Shown here: positions 35,318 to 44,290 of the stretch, piece after piece
Layout of the letters: each line of letters opens with the position of its first letter
Numbering within the stretch: position 1 is the first letter of the stretch
DNA from: Hyphomonadaceae bacterium JAD_PAG50586_4
Lineage (GTDB): Bacteria > Pseudomonadota > Alphaproteobacteria > Caulobacterales > Aquidulcibacteraceae
Direction of reading: 5' to 3'
Assembly: GCA_023242925.1 (NCBI GenBank)
Contig: CP096134.1
Coordinates: 992,001 to 1,056,000 of the forward strand
Length of the DNA: 64,000 nt
Position numbers and translations under genes: made by a program
The notes under the pieces: generated by a model
Database searches by the model: none
Seen by the model: only the letters and a program-made list of their open reading frames with translations
Told to the model about the DNA's origin: nothing

Positions 35318-35896
35318 TTAATTCGCGCCCCAGGAGGCGGGCGGCGCGGGAACCGGGCGCGCAAGATCGAACTCGACGCGGAAATGCCGGTTCGGGCGGC
35401 GCAATTCGTAGGCGAAGGTTGCGCCCGGATGCACCTCGACGGCCCAAACATTATCCACTGAAACGGGGATGTTGTTGGCGCGGAAGACTTGCTTGGAATG
35501 CTCGTCGGCCGGGAATTCCTGGCGCGTGGTTGAGCCGGAATTGGCGGTGTCGCCGCCATATTGGGTGAGCACGTCTTCGCTGCCGTCTTCGTGGCGGTGA
35601 TCGTGCTTCAAGCGCAGGCCCTCGCCTGTGCGGGTGATCACCCAGGTGCGCGAGCGGTTGTCGCCGACATTGAACGGCACGCGGATTTCCGTCGCGCTGC
35701 AATCGCGCACATGCATCACAAGCGGCTGGCTGGCGAAGCTGACGTCTGCTGCGTCCGTGGTGACGACGCGGCCGGCATAGGCATTTCCGCAAAGCGTGGA
35801 GAGATTTGCGAAGAATGCGTCCTGCGGTGACGCGGGCGGCGCGCTGGCGCATGCGGTGAGTGCAAGCGCTGCTAATGCGGTGAGGATGGTTCGCAT
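35318..35896 (-). CDS. Lipoprotein of unknown function
   Basis: 192 residues. LAALALTACASAPP gives a lipobox at Cys16. Two further cysteines (LCGNAY, VRDCSA) may pair. The segment LKHDHRHEDGSED is His/Asp-rich and could bind metal, and the body is predicted beta-rich (FAYELRRPNRHFRVEFDL). Not recognised. It lies 3 bases after lysA in the same direction, so probably shares its transcript. Confidence 0.75.
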   Translation of the reverse strand: MRTILTALAALALTACASAPPASPQDAFFANLSTLCGNAYAGRVVTTDAADVSFASQPLVMHVRDCSATEIRVPFNVGDNRSRTWVITRTGEGLRLKHDHRHEDGSEDVLTQYGGDTANSGSTTRQEFPADEHSKQVFRANNIPVSVDNVWAVEVHPGATFAYELRRPNRHFRVEFDLARPVPAPPASWGAN

Positions 35897-35899
35897 GTG

Positions 35900-37159
35900 C
35901 TACTCCCAGTTCGCAATGCGCTCAAGCGCGAGCTGATCCTTCAGCTCCCATCTCTTGCGCACGATTTCGTATTTATCGCCGCGCACCAGAACTTCGGCGA
36001 CGAGCGCGCGGGCGTTGTAGGTGGACGACATCGTTGCGCCGTATGCGCCGGCCGTCATGAACGCGACGAGATCGCCCGCTTCGAGGGGCGCCAGCGCGCG
36101 GTTGCGCGTGAAGAGATCGCCGGTTTCGCAGATCGGGCCCACGACGTCATACGCCGTTTCTGCGCCGTTCTTGGGTTCGCGCACTGGCTTGATGGCGTGA
36201 TAGGCGTCGTAGATCGCGGGGCGGATTAGATCGTTCATGCCGGCGTCGAGCACAACGATCGGCCTCGTCGGTCGTTCTTGCAGGCGGATCACGCGCGACA
36301 CCAGCACGCCCGCATTGCCCGCGATCATGCGGCCTGGCTCGAACGCGAGACCAATATCCAAGCCATCGAACACGCGATTGACCATCGTGGCGTATTCGCC
36401 CGGCGTTGGTGGGGCGGGTTCGTTGAAATATGGCACGCCCAGTCCGCCGCCGAGATCGAGGCGATCAATGCTGAGGCCTGCGCCGCGCAAACGCTCGGCC
36501 ATGGCGCGCATGGCTTTGAATGCTTCTTCCAGCGGGGCGAGGTCTTTGATCTGGCTGCCGATGTGAACCGCAAGCCCGCGCGCGTGCAGATGCGGATCGT
36601 TATGTGCGCGGCTGTAATATTGCAGCGCCTGATCGATCGAGACGCCGAACTTGGTGTCGCCTTTTCCGGTCGTGATCTTTTCGTGTCCGCCCGCGCCAAC
36701 GTCCGGGTTCACGCGGATCGCGATCGTGGGCTTGGCGTTTAGGCTCGCGGCGATTTGCGAGAGTGTTTCGAGTTCGGCGATGCTCTCGACATTGATCTGA
36801 TGCACGCCGGTTTTCACCGCGTAGGCCAGTTCGGCTTCGGTTTTGCCGACGCCGGAGAAGATGATGCGTTCGGGCGGCACCCCGGCGATCAGTGCGCGCT
36901 CGATTTCGCCTTGGCTCACAGTGTCCGCGCCCGCGCCTTTGCGCGCGAGCGTGTTGATGACGGCGATGTTGGCGTTGGCTTTGACGGCGAAAGCGACCAG
37001 CGTGTCGCGCGGCGCGAACGCCTGCTTGAACACTTCATAGTGCCGCTCAAGCGTGGCGCTCGAATAGACATAAACCGGCGTGCCGACGGCTTCCGCGATG
37101 GCTTCCAGCGAAACGCCTTCGCAGCAGAGCACGCCGCCGCGATAGTCGAAATGGTTCAC
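35900..37159 (-). CDS. lysA: Diaminopimelate decarboxylase
   Basis: Last step of lysine synthesis: PLP-dependent decarboxylation of meso-diaminopimelate. 419 residues from GTG 37159. The PLP lysine is in AFAVKANAN (near 57), HIGSQI near 200, the glycine-rich GGGLGVPY near 245, the interface PICETGDLF near 350, and MTAGAYGATMSSTYNAR near 380. The GTG overlaps the stop of lptM (GTGA), which decides the start; a longer open frame upstream belongs to the lptM region read out of frame. Confidence 0.96.
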   Translation of the reverse strand: MNHFDYRGGVLCCEGVSLEAIAEAVGTPVYVYSSATLERHYEVFKQAFAPRDTLVAFAVKANANIAVINTLARKGAGADTVSQGEIERALIAGVPPERIIFSGVGKTEAELAYAVKTGVHQINVESIAELETLSQIAASLNAKPTIAIRVNPDVGAGGHEKITTGKGDTKFGVSIDQALQYYSRAHNDPHLHARGLAVHIGSQIKDLAPLEEAFKAMRAMAERLRGAGLSIDRLDLGGGLGVPYFNEPAPPTPGEYATMVNRVFDGLDIGLAFEPGRMIAGNAGVLVSRVIRLQERPTRPIVVLDAGMNDLIRPAIYDAYHAIKPVREPKNGAETAYDVVGPICETGDLFTRNRALAPLEAGDLVAFMTAGAYGATMSSTYNARALVAEVLVRGDKYEIVRKRWELKDQLALERIANWE

Positions 37160-37353
37160 GGGTTGGTCTGCGCCCCGGTTTCGTATTGGGCGCAGCGCGC
37201 GTCTTGGGGCTGGTTGCGCTCGGCTTGTTGTTGGCACTCGCGCCGGATCGCGCCTTCACGATCCCAAAGCGGATCGGGGCGCTCAAGATCGCCACGGATG
37301 CCGCATGCGCAAACCAGCGTCAGCGCCGCCAGGATAAGTATGGTCCGTTTCAT
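37156..37353 (-). CDS. lptM: Small lipoprotein LptM (YifL-like)
   Basis: 65 residues. Signal peptide MKRTILILAALTLVCA followed by the lipidated Cys17 and the family signature CGIRGDLERPDPLW. LptM assists oxidative maturation of the LptD LPS translocon in E. coli. The argH-lptM-lysA order, with ATGA and GTGA overlaps on both sides, is widespread in proteobacteria and supports the assignment despite the short length. Two further cysteines (RRECQQ, ARCAQ) are near the C-terminus. Confidence 0.85.
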   Translation of the reverse strand: MKRTILILAALTLVCACGIRGDLERPDPLWDREGAIRRECQQQAERNQPQDARCAQYETGAQTNP

Positions 37354-38756
37354 TCGAACATCTCCTTCCAGCGCTCAACTTGTTCGCGCACGCGCTGCGG
37401 CGCGGTTCCGCCATAGCTATCCCGGCTCTCGACCGACTTTTCAACCGTCAACAAGCCGCGTGCAGCATCGGTAATGCGCCGGTCGACAGCCTGGAATTCT
37501 TCGATCGCCAGCAGGCCAAGCTCGCTGACGCCGGATTCCTCGGCGCTGCGGACGATTTTGCCGGTGATTTCGTGCGCTTGCCGGAACGGGACTTTGAGTT
37601 CACGCACCAGCCAATCGGCGAGGTCGGTGGCGGTGGAATAACCGCGAGCCGCCGCCGCGCGCATCGCCTCGCGTTTGAAGCGCATCGTCTCGATCATGCC
37701 GATCATGGCGGTGATCGAGAGCGCGAACGAGTCGAAGGCGTTGAAGGTGAGGGTTTTGTCCTCCTGCAAATCCTTGGCGTAGGCGAGCGGCAGCTTTTGC
37801 ACGATGGAATTGAGTGCTGCGAAATCAGCGCCGACGCGCGCGGCTTTGGCGCGGATGAGCTCCGCCGCGTCCGGGTTGCGCTTTTGCGGCATGATAGAGG
37901 AGCCCGTCGACCACGCATCGCTCAACATGGCGAAGCCGAATTGCGGGCTGGTCCAGAGCACAATCTCTTCCGCCAAGCGCGACAGATGCGTTGCCGCGAT
38001 TGAAAGGTTGGCGAGTGCGGCCAATGCAAAATCGCGCGAGCCGACAGCGTCGAGCGAGTTGCTGGCCGGCGCGTGAAAGCCCAGCGCGTGGGCCGTCATG
38101 TCGCGATCGATCGGATAGGAGGTGCCGGCGAGGGCGGCGGACCCCAGCGGGCATTCCCACGCGGCTTCGAGCGCTGCGCCGATCAAGCGCACGCGGTCGC
38201 GCTCGAACATCGAGACGTAAGCGAGCAGATGGTGGCCAAGCGTGATCGGCTGCGCTGTCTGCAGGTGCGTGAAGCCCGGCATGATCCAGTCGGTGTGCGC
38301 GTCAGCCTGTTTCACCAAAGCCTTTTGCAGCGCGCGCAGGCCGTCGCCGGCTTCGCGCGAGGCGCGCATGGTCCAGAGCTTAAAATCGGTCGCCACCTGG
38401 TCGTTGCGTGAGCGGCCCGTGTGCAGGCGCTTACCGGCTTCGCCGATGCGCTCGGTCAGGCGCGCTTCGATATTGAGGTGGATGTCCTCCAGTTCCGTGG
38501 AGAATTTGAACTCGCCTGCGGCGATTTCCGCGGCGATCTGATCCAGACCGCCCTGTATCGCTTGATTGTCTTCTTGCGTAATGATCCCACGGGACGCCAG
38601 CATGTCAGCGTGCGCCTTCGAGCCTTCGATGTCCTCGCGCCACAAGCGCTGATCCACGTCGATCGAAGCGTTGATGGCTTGCATGGCGTCCCCGGGTTGG
38701 GCCGCAAAACGGCCGCCCCACATTTTTTGGCCGCCTGAGGAATCGGAATTGGACAC
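37350..38756 (-). CDS. argH: Argininosuccinate lyase
   Basis: Splits argininosuccinate to arginine and fumarate. 468 residues from GTG 38756 (then SNSDSSGGQKMWGGRF, as in relatives), with GGAG 9 bases upstream. Conserved: TGRSRNDQVATDF near 112, GFTHLQTAQPITLGHHLLAY near 160, and the superfamily signature GSSIMPQKRNPD near 285. An internal ATG at 38723 (MWGGRF) is an alternative start. The chosen start overlaps the divergent tlpA start by 8 bases. Confidence 0.95.
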   Translation of the reverse strand: MSNSDSSGGQKMWGGRFAAQPGDAMQAINASIDVDQRLWREDIEGSKAHADMLASRGIITQEDNQAIQGGLDQIAAEIAAGEFKFSTELEDIHLNIEARLTERIGEAGKRLHTGRSRNDQVATDFKLWTMRASREAGDGLRALQKALVKQADAHTDWIMPGFTHLQTAQPITLGHHLLAYVSMFERDRVRLIGAALEAAWECPLGSAALAGTSYPIDRDMTAHALGFHAPASNSLDAVGSRDFALAALANLSIAATHLSRLAEEIVLWTSPQFGFAMLSDAWSTGSSIMPQKRNPDAAELIRAKAARVGADFAALNSIVQKLPLAYAKDLQEDKTLTFNAFDSFALSITAMIGMIETMRFKREAMRAAAARGYSTATDLADWLVRELKVPFRQAHEITGKIVRSAEESGVSELGLLAIEEFQAVDRRITDAARGLLTVEKSVESRDSYGGTAPQRVREQVERWKEMFE

Positions 38757-39363
38757 GAACACTAGCTCCAAGGCGGCGCGCAACTGGGCCTTATGGGCCG
38801 CGATGGTGATGCTCGCGGCTGGCGTTATCGCGCTCCTTTACGTGCTTTTCGCGGCGTCTTCAAAGCCCGAAGCGAATGCGGGGCTGATGCAATATGCACA
38901 AGGCGACATGCGCCGGCTCCAGATCATGCAAGCAGCGCCGCCGATGCCGACGCGGGCGCTGACCGACGCGCAAGGGTTGGAGGCCAATCTGCAGGCCTAT
39001 CAAGGCGAGGTGGTCGTGGTGAACCTCTGGGCGACGTGGTGCGCGCCCTGTGTGGAGGAGATGCCGACCCTGGGCGCATTGCAGCGCCATTTTGGCGATC
39101 GGCTCAAAGTGATCCCGATCAGCGTCGATGGCGAGGCCGATCGGGAGAACGCAGTGCGCCAGCTTGGCGAACTCAGCGACAATTCGTTGCCCTTCTTGAT
39201 GGACATGACGCGCGGCGTGCTGTTTGACGCCCAAGCCGCCGGTATGCCGGTGACCATCATCTACGACCGCGAGGGTAACGAACGCGCCCGCTTGGCCGGC
39301 GGCGCCGATTGGGCTAGCCCCGAGGCGATCGCACTGCTGGAGGCGGTGCTCGCGGGGGAATAG
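38749..39363 (+). CDS. tlpA: TlpA-type periplasmic thiol-disulfide oxidoreductase
   Basis: 204 residues from TTG 38749. One N-terminal membrane anchor (LWAAMVMLAAGVIALLYVLF), then a thioredoxin fold with VVNLWATWCAPCVEEMP (redox pair CAPC near 95) and cis-Pro AGMPVTIIYD. TlpA proteins keep periplasmic thiols reduced, for example in cytochrome c or oxidase assembly. Divergent from argH, as seen in many alphaproteobacteria. The TTG is supported by GAGG about 9 bases upstream and by the lack of a better start before the anchor. Confidence 0.88.
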   Translation: MDTNTSSKAARNWALWAAMVMLAAGVIALLYVLFAASSKPEANAGLMQYAQGDMRRLQIMQAAPPMPTRALTDAQGLEANLQAYQGEVVVVNLWATWCAPCVEEMPTLGALQRHFGDRLKVIPISVDGEADRENAVRQLGELSDNSLPFLMDMTRGVLFDAQAAGMPVTIIYDREGNERARLAGGADWASPEAIALLEAVLAGE

Positions 39364-39876
39364 ATGGCGCCTGTGATCGAGACCGAACGCCTGCGGTTGC
39401 GCCGCCATGAACTCGCCGATCTTGAGTCGAGTGTGGCCATGTGGGCTGACCCGGATGTCGCGCGCTTCATCGGCGGCAAGCCCTCATCGCGCGAAGACAC
39501 TTGGGGGCGGCTATTGCGCTATGTCGGCCATTGGCAGCTCTTGGGCCACGGCTTCTGGCTGATCGAGGAAAAGGTGACCGGCGCATTCGTCGGCGAAGGC
39601 GGTTGGGGCAATTTCAAGCGCGAGATCGCGCCGCGCTTTGAAGCGCCCGAGCAGGGCTGGGCGCTGGCCAGCGCAGCGCACGGTAAGGGCTACGCGCATG
39701 AAGCGATGCGCGCGGCCTTGGATTGGGGCGTGGCGCATTTTGCCCGCACCGATTTCGTTTGCATGATCGCGCCCGAGAATGCGCCTTCGCTTAAGCTCGC
39801 GGCAAAACTCGGTTATGCCGAATATGGCCGCGCAGACTACAAAGGCTCGCTCTCGATCCTGCTGCGCCGTTCTTAG
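39364..39876 (+). CDS. GNAT N-acetyltransferase (RimJ/RimL type)
   Basis: 170 residues starting directly after the tlpA stop. The N-terminus IETERLRLRRHELAD and the acetyl-CoA region WALASAAHGKGYAHEAMRAALDWG (A-loop near 105-125), plus IAPENAPSLKLAAKLGY, are typical of the RimJ/RimL-like GNAT group that acetylates N-termini or small molecules. The substrate is unknown. Probably cotranscribed with tlpA. Confidence 0.9.
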   Translation: MAPVIETERLRLRRHELADLESSVAMWADPDVARFIGGKPSSREDTWGRLLRYVGHWQLLGHGFWLIEEKVTGAFVGEGGWGNFKREIAPRFEAPEQGWALASAAHGKGYAHEAMRAALDWGVAHFARTDFVCMIAPENAPSLKLAAKLGYAEYGRADYKGSLSILLRRS

Positions 39877-40703
39877 AGATAGGGCGACAGCGCAAAGCGG
39901 ATGCGCGAACCGGCCGCCAGCAGCTGATTATACGGCGTGGGCGCTTGGGGCGCAGTGGCGCCAGGCCAAAGCGCCACGAAACGATCCAGTTCGCGATTGG
40001 CTTCGGTGTAGGCGTTGGGGTCGCGGCCGCGCAGGTCCGATTGCGCTTCATGCAGTGCGGCGCGGGCGGCAAGCGCTGCGCCCATGCTGTGCTGGTACTC
40101 GATCGGGTCGACGAAATCGGCCTGGATCACGAGTTGATAAAGGCCAGTTGAGATGTCGACCAGGCGCGCCACCGTGATGGCGGCGTCGTCATCGAGTGTG
40201 CCCGAGGCGCGCGCAATTTCAGCCTTCGCGGCGTTGAGACGCTGTGTGAGCTGATCGCGCGGGAGCTCCATATCGGCGGCGGCGCGGACCAATTCAACGT
40301 TCAGCGTACCGAACTCGGTGGGCGCTGCGTCGTACACTTCAAGCACGCCTTGTTGCACAAGGATGGCCGCATCCATCGGCTGGACGCTGTTGTCGTGCAG
40401 CGCGCGCTCGGCCGCGAGCACGAAGCCGAGCAGGTGGTGCAAGCGCAGCGCTGTGCGCTGGTCGCCTTCGAGGCCTGCATAGGCCGTCTGCGCGCCGGCT
40501 TCGCCGGCTTCTCCGCCAGCGGCGGCCGTTGGTGCTTGCGCCGTAGGCGCAAGGGCTGGAGGGGCGACCACGTCGCCGCCTTCGCCCGCTTCACCGCCGT
40601 CGCCAGGAGCGCCCGTCTCGCCGCCTTCGCCGCCGCAAGCCGCCACCGAGAAGGCCGCCGCCACGCCGACAACGCGCCAATGCTTCAGCTTCCACGCGAT
40701 CAT
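39873..40703 (-). CDS. Lipoprotein with Gly/Glu-rich linker, unknown function
   Basis: 276 residues from ATG 40703. GVAAAFSVAACGGEGGETG gives a lipobox followed by a long Gly/Ala/Glu low-complexity linker (about residues 25-75). The C-terminal 200 residues are helical (LRLHHLLGFVLAAERAL, LVQQGVLEVYDAAPTEFGTL), perhaps a four-helix bundle. No family recognised. Convergent with the GNAT gene, with overlapping stops. Confidence 0.7.
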   Translation of the reverse strand: MIAWKLKHWRVVGVAAAFSVAACGGEGGETGAPGDGGEAGEGGDVVAPPALAPTAQAPTAAAGGEAGEAGAQTAYAGLEGDQRTALRLHHLLGFVLAAERALHDNSVQPMDAAILVQQGVLEVYDAAPTEFGTLNVELVRAAADMELPRDQLTQRLNAAKAEIARASGTLDDDAAITVARLVDISTGLYQLVIQADFVDPIEYQHSMGAALAARAALHEAQSDLRGRDPNAYTEANRELDRFVALWPGATAPQAPTPYNQLLAAGSRIRFALSPYL

Positions 40704-40783
40704 TCGACCCACTCCCAAATTCCAAATCTGGCGTGCAAACTGAACCAAATGCAAATGGTTCGCAACAACGAGTGGGCGGGTTT

Positions 40784-41454
40784 ATGAGCGTCATTCTGCA
40801 GCAGGTGCTGGCGAGGGAGGATCTGGCCAAGGTCCGCGCCGCGCTGGCTGAAACCGGCTGGATTTCCGGCAAGCGCACAGCGGGCGCTGCGGCGCGGGGT
40901 GTGAAGGAAAATCTGCAGGCCGATGGCTCATCGACCAAAATTCAGGCGCTGGAGCGCTTGGTGGTCGATGCGCTGCGCCGCCACCCTTTGTTCGACATCG
41001 CCGCGCGCCCGGCGCGGATCACGCGGCTCATCTTCTCAAGATACGAAGCCGGCATGACCTATGGTGCGCACACCGACGATGCGCTGATGGGGCCGGCGGA
41101 TGATAAGCTTCGCACTGATCTCGCCTTCACGATCTTCTTGGAGGATCGCAACGCATACGAGGGCGGTGAACTCGTCACTGAAAGCGCGCTTGGCGATCAA
41201 GCGCTCAAGCTCGATGCGGGCGACGCCATCCTCTATCCGGCCACTTCGATCCATTACGTTGCACCGGTCACGAGCGGCGCGCGGATTGCCGCCGTGGGCT
41301 GGATTCAGAGCTTTGTGGCGGATGCGGCGCAGCGCGAGACGCTCTTTGATCTCTCTGTCGCGCGTACGCGTTTTGCCGAAGCCGGGCGCCGCGCGAGCAA
41401 TTGCTGCTGATGGATAAGTCGATCTCGAACCTGCTGCGCATGTGGGCGCGTTAG
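40784..41454 (+). CDS. Fe(II)/2-oxoglutarate-dependent oxygenase, PiuC/YbiX type; apparent frameshift at C-terminus
   Basis: PKHD-type hydroxylase. ATG 40784 gives MSVILQQVLAREDLAKVRAA. The iron facial triad is visible in YGAHTDDALM (His, Asp) and SIHYVAPVTSGARIAAVGW (His, and Arg for 2-oxoglutarate). The open frame stops at 41410 after ASNCC. One added G in the run 41384-41386 instead gives REQLLLMDKSISNLLRMWAR, the usual family C-terminus, with a stop at 41452-41454 and about 223 residues. PiuC homologues are often linked to TonB-dependent iron uptake genes, but none is adjacent here. Confidence 0.88.
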
Positions 41455-41945
41455 CGGAAGGGCTGCACGTCGCCCTGGAAGGTGACGATGAGATCGTCCT
41501 TACTTTTCGGGCGCGTCAGCGCGGTCCACGCGAACAGCACGCCGGAGACCAGTGCGATCGGCAGGCCGATGAGCAAGATCAGCGGCAAGATCGAAAGCGA
41601 CATTGAGAACGTCACTTGCTCGCCAGCACTTTGCGTGCCGAGCAAGCCGCTCAGCGCCAAGGGTGAGAGCAGGGCGACGAGGAGGCTCACCAATACGATG
41701 TGTGAGACAACGATGCTGCGCATTTTCGGCGCTTTGCCCATCGCCCAGCGTACGCCGAGCGTCATCAGCGAAAGTCCGAACACAGCGAACAGCGCCGTCA
41801 CCGCGAGGCGCTGCGACCCTGGATTTCCGTAGAACAGCGCCAGCGGCCAGCTGATAGCGAGCGCCAGCGCGATCGGCGTCCAGAGGAACGCCGGCTTGCG
41901 CCAGGTGAGCGCGGGAATGCGCTGGGGTATGGGCGGGCCGTTCAT
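41451..41945 (-). CDS. Four-segment membrane protein, unknown function
   Basis: 164 residues with four hydrophobic segments (about 20-40, 46-65, 78-100, 115-143) and short loops. No motif that I recognise. Convergent with the oxygenase gene; the stops overlap by 4 bases. Confidence 0.65.
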   Translation of the reverse strand: MNGPPIPQRIPALTWRKPAFLWTPIALALAISWPLALFYGNPGSQRLAVTALFAVFGLSLMTLGVRWAMGKAPKMRSIVVSHIVLVSLLVALLSPLALSGLLGTQSAGEQVTFSMSLSILPLILLIGLPIALVSGVLFAWTALTRPKSKDDLIVTFQGDVQPFR

Positions 41946-42040
41946 GGGGACAGTTTAGAAGCGAAATTCGCGGCGTCACTGGGGCGCAATCGTGGGGCGA
42001 TGAACTTTCCCCAGAAGCTTGCGCGTGCTTTGTGGCGGGC

Positions 42041-42640
42041 ATGGACCCTCGTCGGCAATCGCCCTCCGTGGCGCGCAACCGCGCGCCTATTCTTGCCGTG
42101 CTGCAACGCATCTTGGCGCCGGACGCGCACGTGCTGGAACTGGCCTCGGGCACTGGCGAGCACGCGGTGTTTTTCAGCGAGACGCTGCCCGGCGTCATTT
42201 GGCAAACGAGTGATCCCGATCCGGACGCGCGCGACACCATTGCCGCCTGGATACGCAGCGAAGGCGTCGCCAACGTGCTTGCGCCGCGCGAGATTGATGT
42301 GTCCGCGGCCGAGTGGGATGTCGCCGGCCCGTTTGATGCGATGGTCGCCATCAACTTGATCCACATTTCGCCTTGGCAAGCGACGCTCGGGCTGATGGCT
42401 GGCGCGGGGCGTTTGCTGCGCTCGGGCGGGGTGCTCTTCACCTACGGCGCCTACAAGCGTGGCGGGGCGCATACCGCGCCGTCGAACGAGAGCTTCGATC
42501 AATGGCTAAAGCAGCGTGATCCGCGATTTGGCGTGCGTGATCTGGAGGCGGTCGAAGCCGCGGCGAAAGCCGAAGCGCTCACGCTGGGCGAGATTATCGA
42601 AATGCCGGCGAACAATTTCGCGCTGGTGTTCGAGCGCTAA
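42041..42640 (+). CDS. DUF938 family, SAM-dependent methyltransferase fold
   Basis: 199 residues from ATG 42041. The family N-terminus SPSVARNRAPILAVLQRIL and motif I VLELASGTGEHAVFF are clear, followed by WQTSDPDPDAR, MVAINLIHISPW and GGVLFTYGAYKRGG. DUF938 proteins have a methyltransferase fold; no substrate is established. Single gene. Confidence 0.9.
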   Translation: MDPRRQSPSVARNRAPILAVLQRILAPDAHVLELASGTGEHAVFFSETLPGVIWQTSDPDPDARDTIAAWIRSEGVANVLAPREIDVSAAEWDVAGPFDAMVAINLIHISPWQATLGLMAGAGRLLRSGGVLFTYGAYKRGGAHTAPSNESFDQWLKQRDPRFGVRDLEAVEAAAKAEALTLGEIIEMPANNFALVFER

Positions 42641-42725
42641 AATGGCGCCGTCATCTGAGCGTCGCGCAACCTTCGCGATTGGCGACTAAGACGCATCCAC
42701 GCTTCGCTCAAGCGAGAGGCTCTGC

Positions 42726-43760
42726 ATGATGACGTTGTCCCTAGCAGTGCGCACCTGTATCGCGCTGGTTGCAAGCTTGGCGGTGTTGGCCGCCTGCTCG
42801 GCGCCAGAGTCGGCGCAAGAGGAAGAACGTGCTCCTGCCATTCGGATTGACGGCTCGTCCACCGTGTTTCCATTGACGCAGGCTGTCGTTGCGGCGATGG
42901 CGGCGGATGCGGACGCGGACGCGCCTTTGGTTGCGGTGGCCGAGACTGGCACTTCCGCTGGGATTGCAAGGCTTTGCAACGGCGAGATCGACATAGCTGG
43001 CGCTTCGCGCCCGATCCAGACGCGTGAGATTGTCTCCTGCTTCCGCAGCGGCGTGAGCTACGTCGAAGTGCCAGTCGGTTTTGATGGGCTGACGATCATC
43101 GTCCACCCTTCCAATCCGCTTACGGCCGTCACAACGGAGGACCTTGCGGCCATGTGGAGCCCTGACGCCGAGGGCGAGGTTATGACATGGCGGCAAGTAA
43201 ACAGTCGCTGGCGCGACCAACCCTTGGTTTTGTTCGGCCCAGGCGTGCAATCAGGTACGTTCGACTACTTCACCGAAGCTGTCGTTGGGCAAACCGGACA
43301 GTCGCGCACGGACTACACCGCGAGCGAAGACGACAACGTAATCGTGGAAGGCGTGGCGTCCGATCCCAATGCTCTGGGCTATCTGGGGCACGCCTACTTC
43401 GAGAGCAATCGCGAACGCTTGAAGGCCCTGGCCGTCAACGCGGGCGCGGGCGCCGTGATTCCCACTACCGAGGCCATAGCCTCCGGCGAATACGCGCCGC
43501 TTTCACGTCCGATCTTCATCTATGTCAACGCGGAGGCGCTAGGGCGACCTGAGGTCGCGCGGTTCGTGGAATATTATCTCACGCACGCCGAGGCTCTCAG
43601 CGCTGAAGTCGGCTACGTACCGCTGCCAACCGATGCCTACGCGACGTATCTCGCGCGAGTGCAGGAGCGACGGGTGGGCACTGCGTTCTCGGGTCGCCCG
43701 GCGACAGGGCTTACAATTGAGGAAGTGATCGCAGCGCCGCTTATCGAGCCCTCGAGTTAG
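42726..43760 (+). CDS. PstS-like phosphate-binding lipoprotein
   Basis: 344 residues. SLAVLAACSAPES gives a lipobox. The mature part starts IRIDGSSTVFPLTQAV, the phosphate-binding Ser/Thr signature of PstS/SphX proteins, and continues with GTSAGIARLCNGEIDIAGASR, PVGFDGLTIIVHP and FGPGVQSGTFDYF, which supply further phosphate contacts. It would bind phosphate in the periplasm, but no pstCAB or phoU genes are near, so it may serve a distant transporter or act as a sensor. Confidence 0.88.
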   Translation: MMTLSLAVRTCIALVASLAVLAACSAPESAQEEERAPAIRIDGSSTVFPLTQAVVAAMAADADADAPLVAVAETGTSAGIARLCNGEIDIAGASRPIQTREIVSCFRSGVSYVEVPVGFDGLTIIVHPSNPLTAVTTEDLAAMWSPDAEGEVMTWRQVNSRWRDQPLVLFGPGVQSGTFDYFTEAVVGQTGQSRTDYTASEDDNVIVEGVASDPNALGYLGHAYFESNRERLKALAVNAGAGAVIPTTEAIASGEYAPLSRPIFIYVNAEALGRPEVARFVEYYLTHAEALSAEVGYVPLPTDAYATYLARVQERRVGTAFSGRPATGLTIEEVIAAPLIEPSS

Positions 43761-44233
43761 GCGACGAGTTCGATCATCGAACCGGCGTCGGTGTCCGCGC
43801 CTTGCTCGCCGCCCATGCCCTGACGCAGCTTCTCTTCGATCATTTGAGCGATCTTATCTTCCATCGCGCGCTTTTCATCGGGCGCCAGCTGCGACAGTGA
43901 ATCTTCAGTCAGGCCGAGCTCTTCCATGATTTGCTCGCGCATGCGCTCGATCGGCGATTTGCGGGCTTCTTCCAAGAATTTTTGCGTGGCGCTCTGTGCG
44001 ACGAGCTGCGTTGGCTCGACTTCATCGAGGCTCTGCAGACTAAGGATCGTTTCGAATGAGAGGCCGAGGCTGGTGTTGGCGGCCGGCAAAATTGTCCCGG
44101 ACGCTGCAGGACTTGCCGCCTCGCTCAGTGCGCCGACCGGTGGCTGAAACGCCTGCTGGTCAGCGATTTCCTTGCTGCGGCCAAGCGCCAGCAAGGCTCC
44201 AAGCGAACTTGCGCCAATACTCGCAATGCTCAT
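43757..44233 (-). CDS. Conserved hypothetical protein with helical C-terminus
   Basis: 158 residues. The N-terminal half is Ser/Ala-rich and probably disordered. The C-terminal half is strongly helical and acidic (RMREQIMEELGLTEDSLSQL, then EDKIAQMIEEKLRQG). This C-terminal pattern recurs, as I recall, in alphaproteobacterial proteins of unknown function. No signal peptide. Convergent with the PstS-like gene (4-base overlap). Confidence 0.65.
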   Translation of the reverse strand: MSIASIGASSLGALLALGRSKEIADQQAFQPPVGALSEAASPAASGTILPAANTSLGLSFETILSLQSLDEVEPTQLVAQSATQKFLEEARKSPIERMREQIMEELGLTEDSLSQLAPDEKRAMEDKIAQMIEEKLRQGMGGEQGADTDAGSMIELVA

Positions 44234-44290
44234 GCGTCCACGCGTCCTTTGAGTGCGGGACGGTTAATGCAAAAGCGATGCCGTGCTTGG

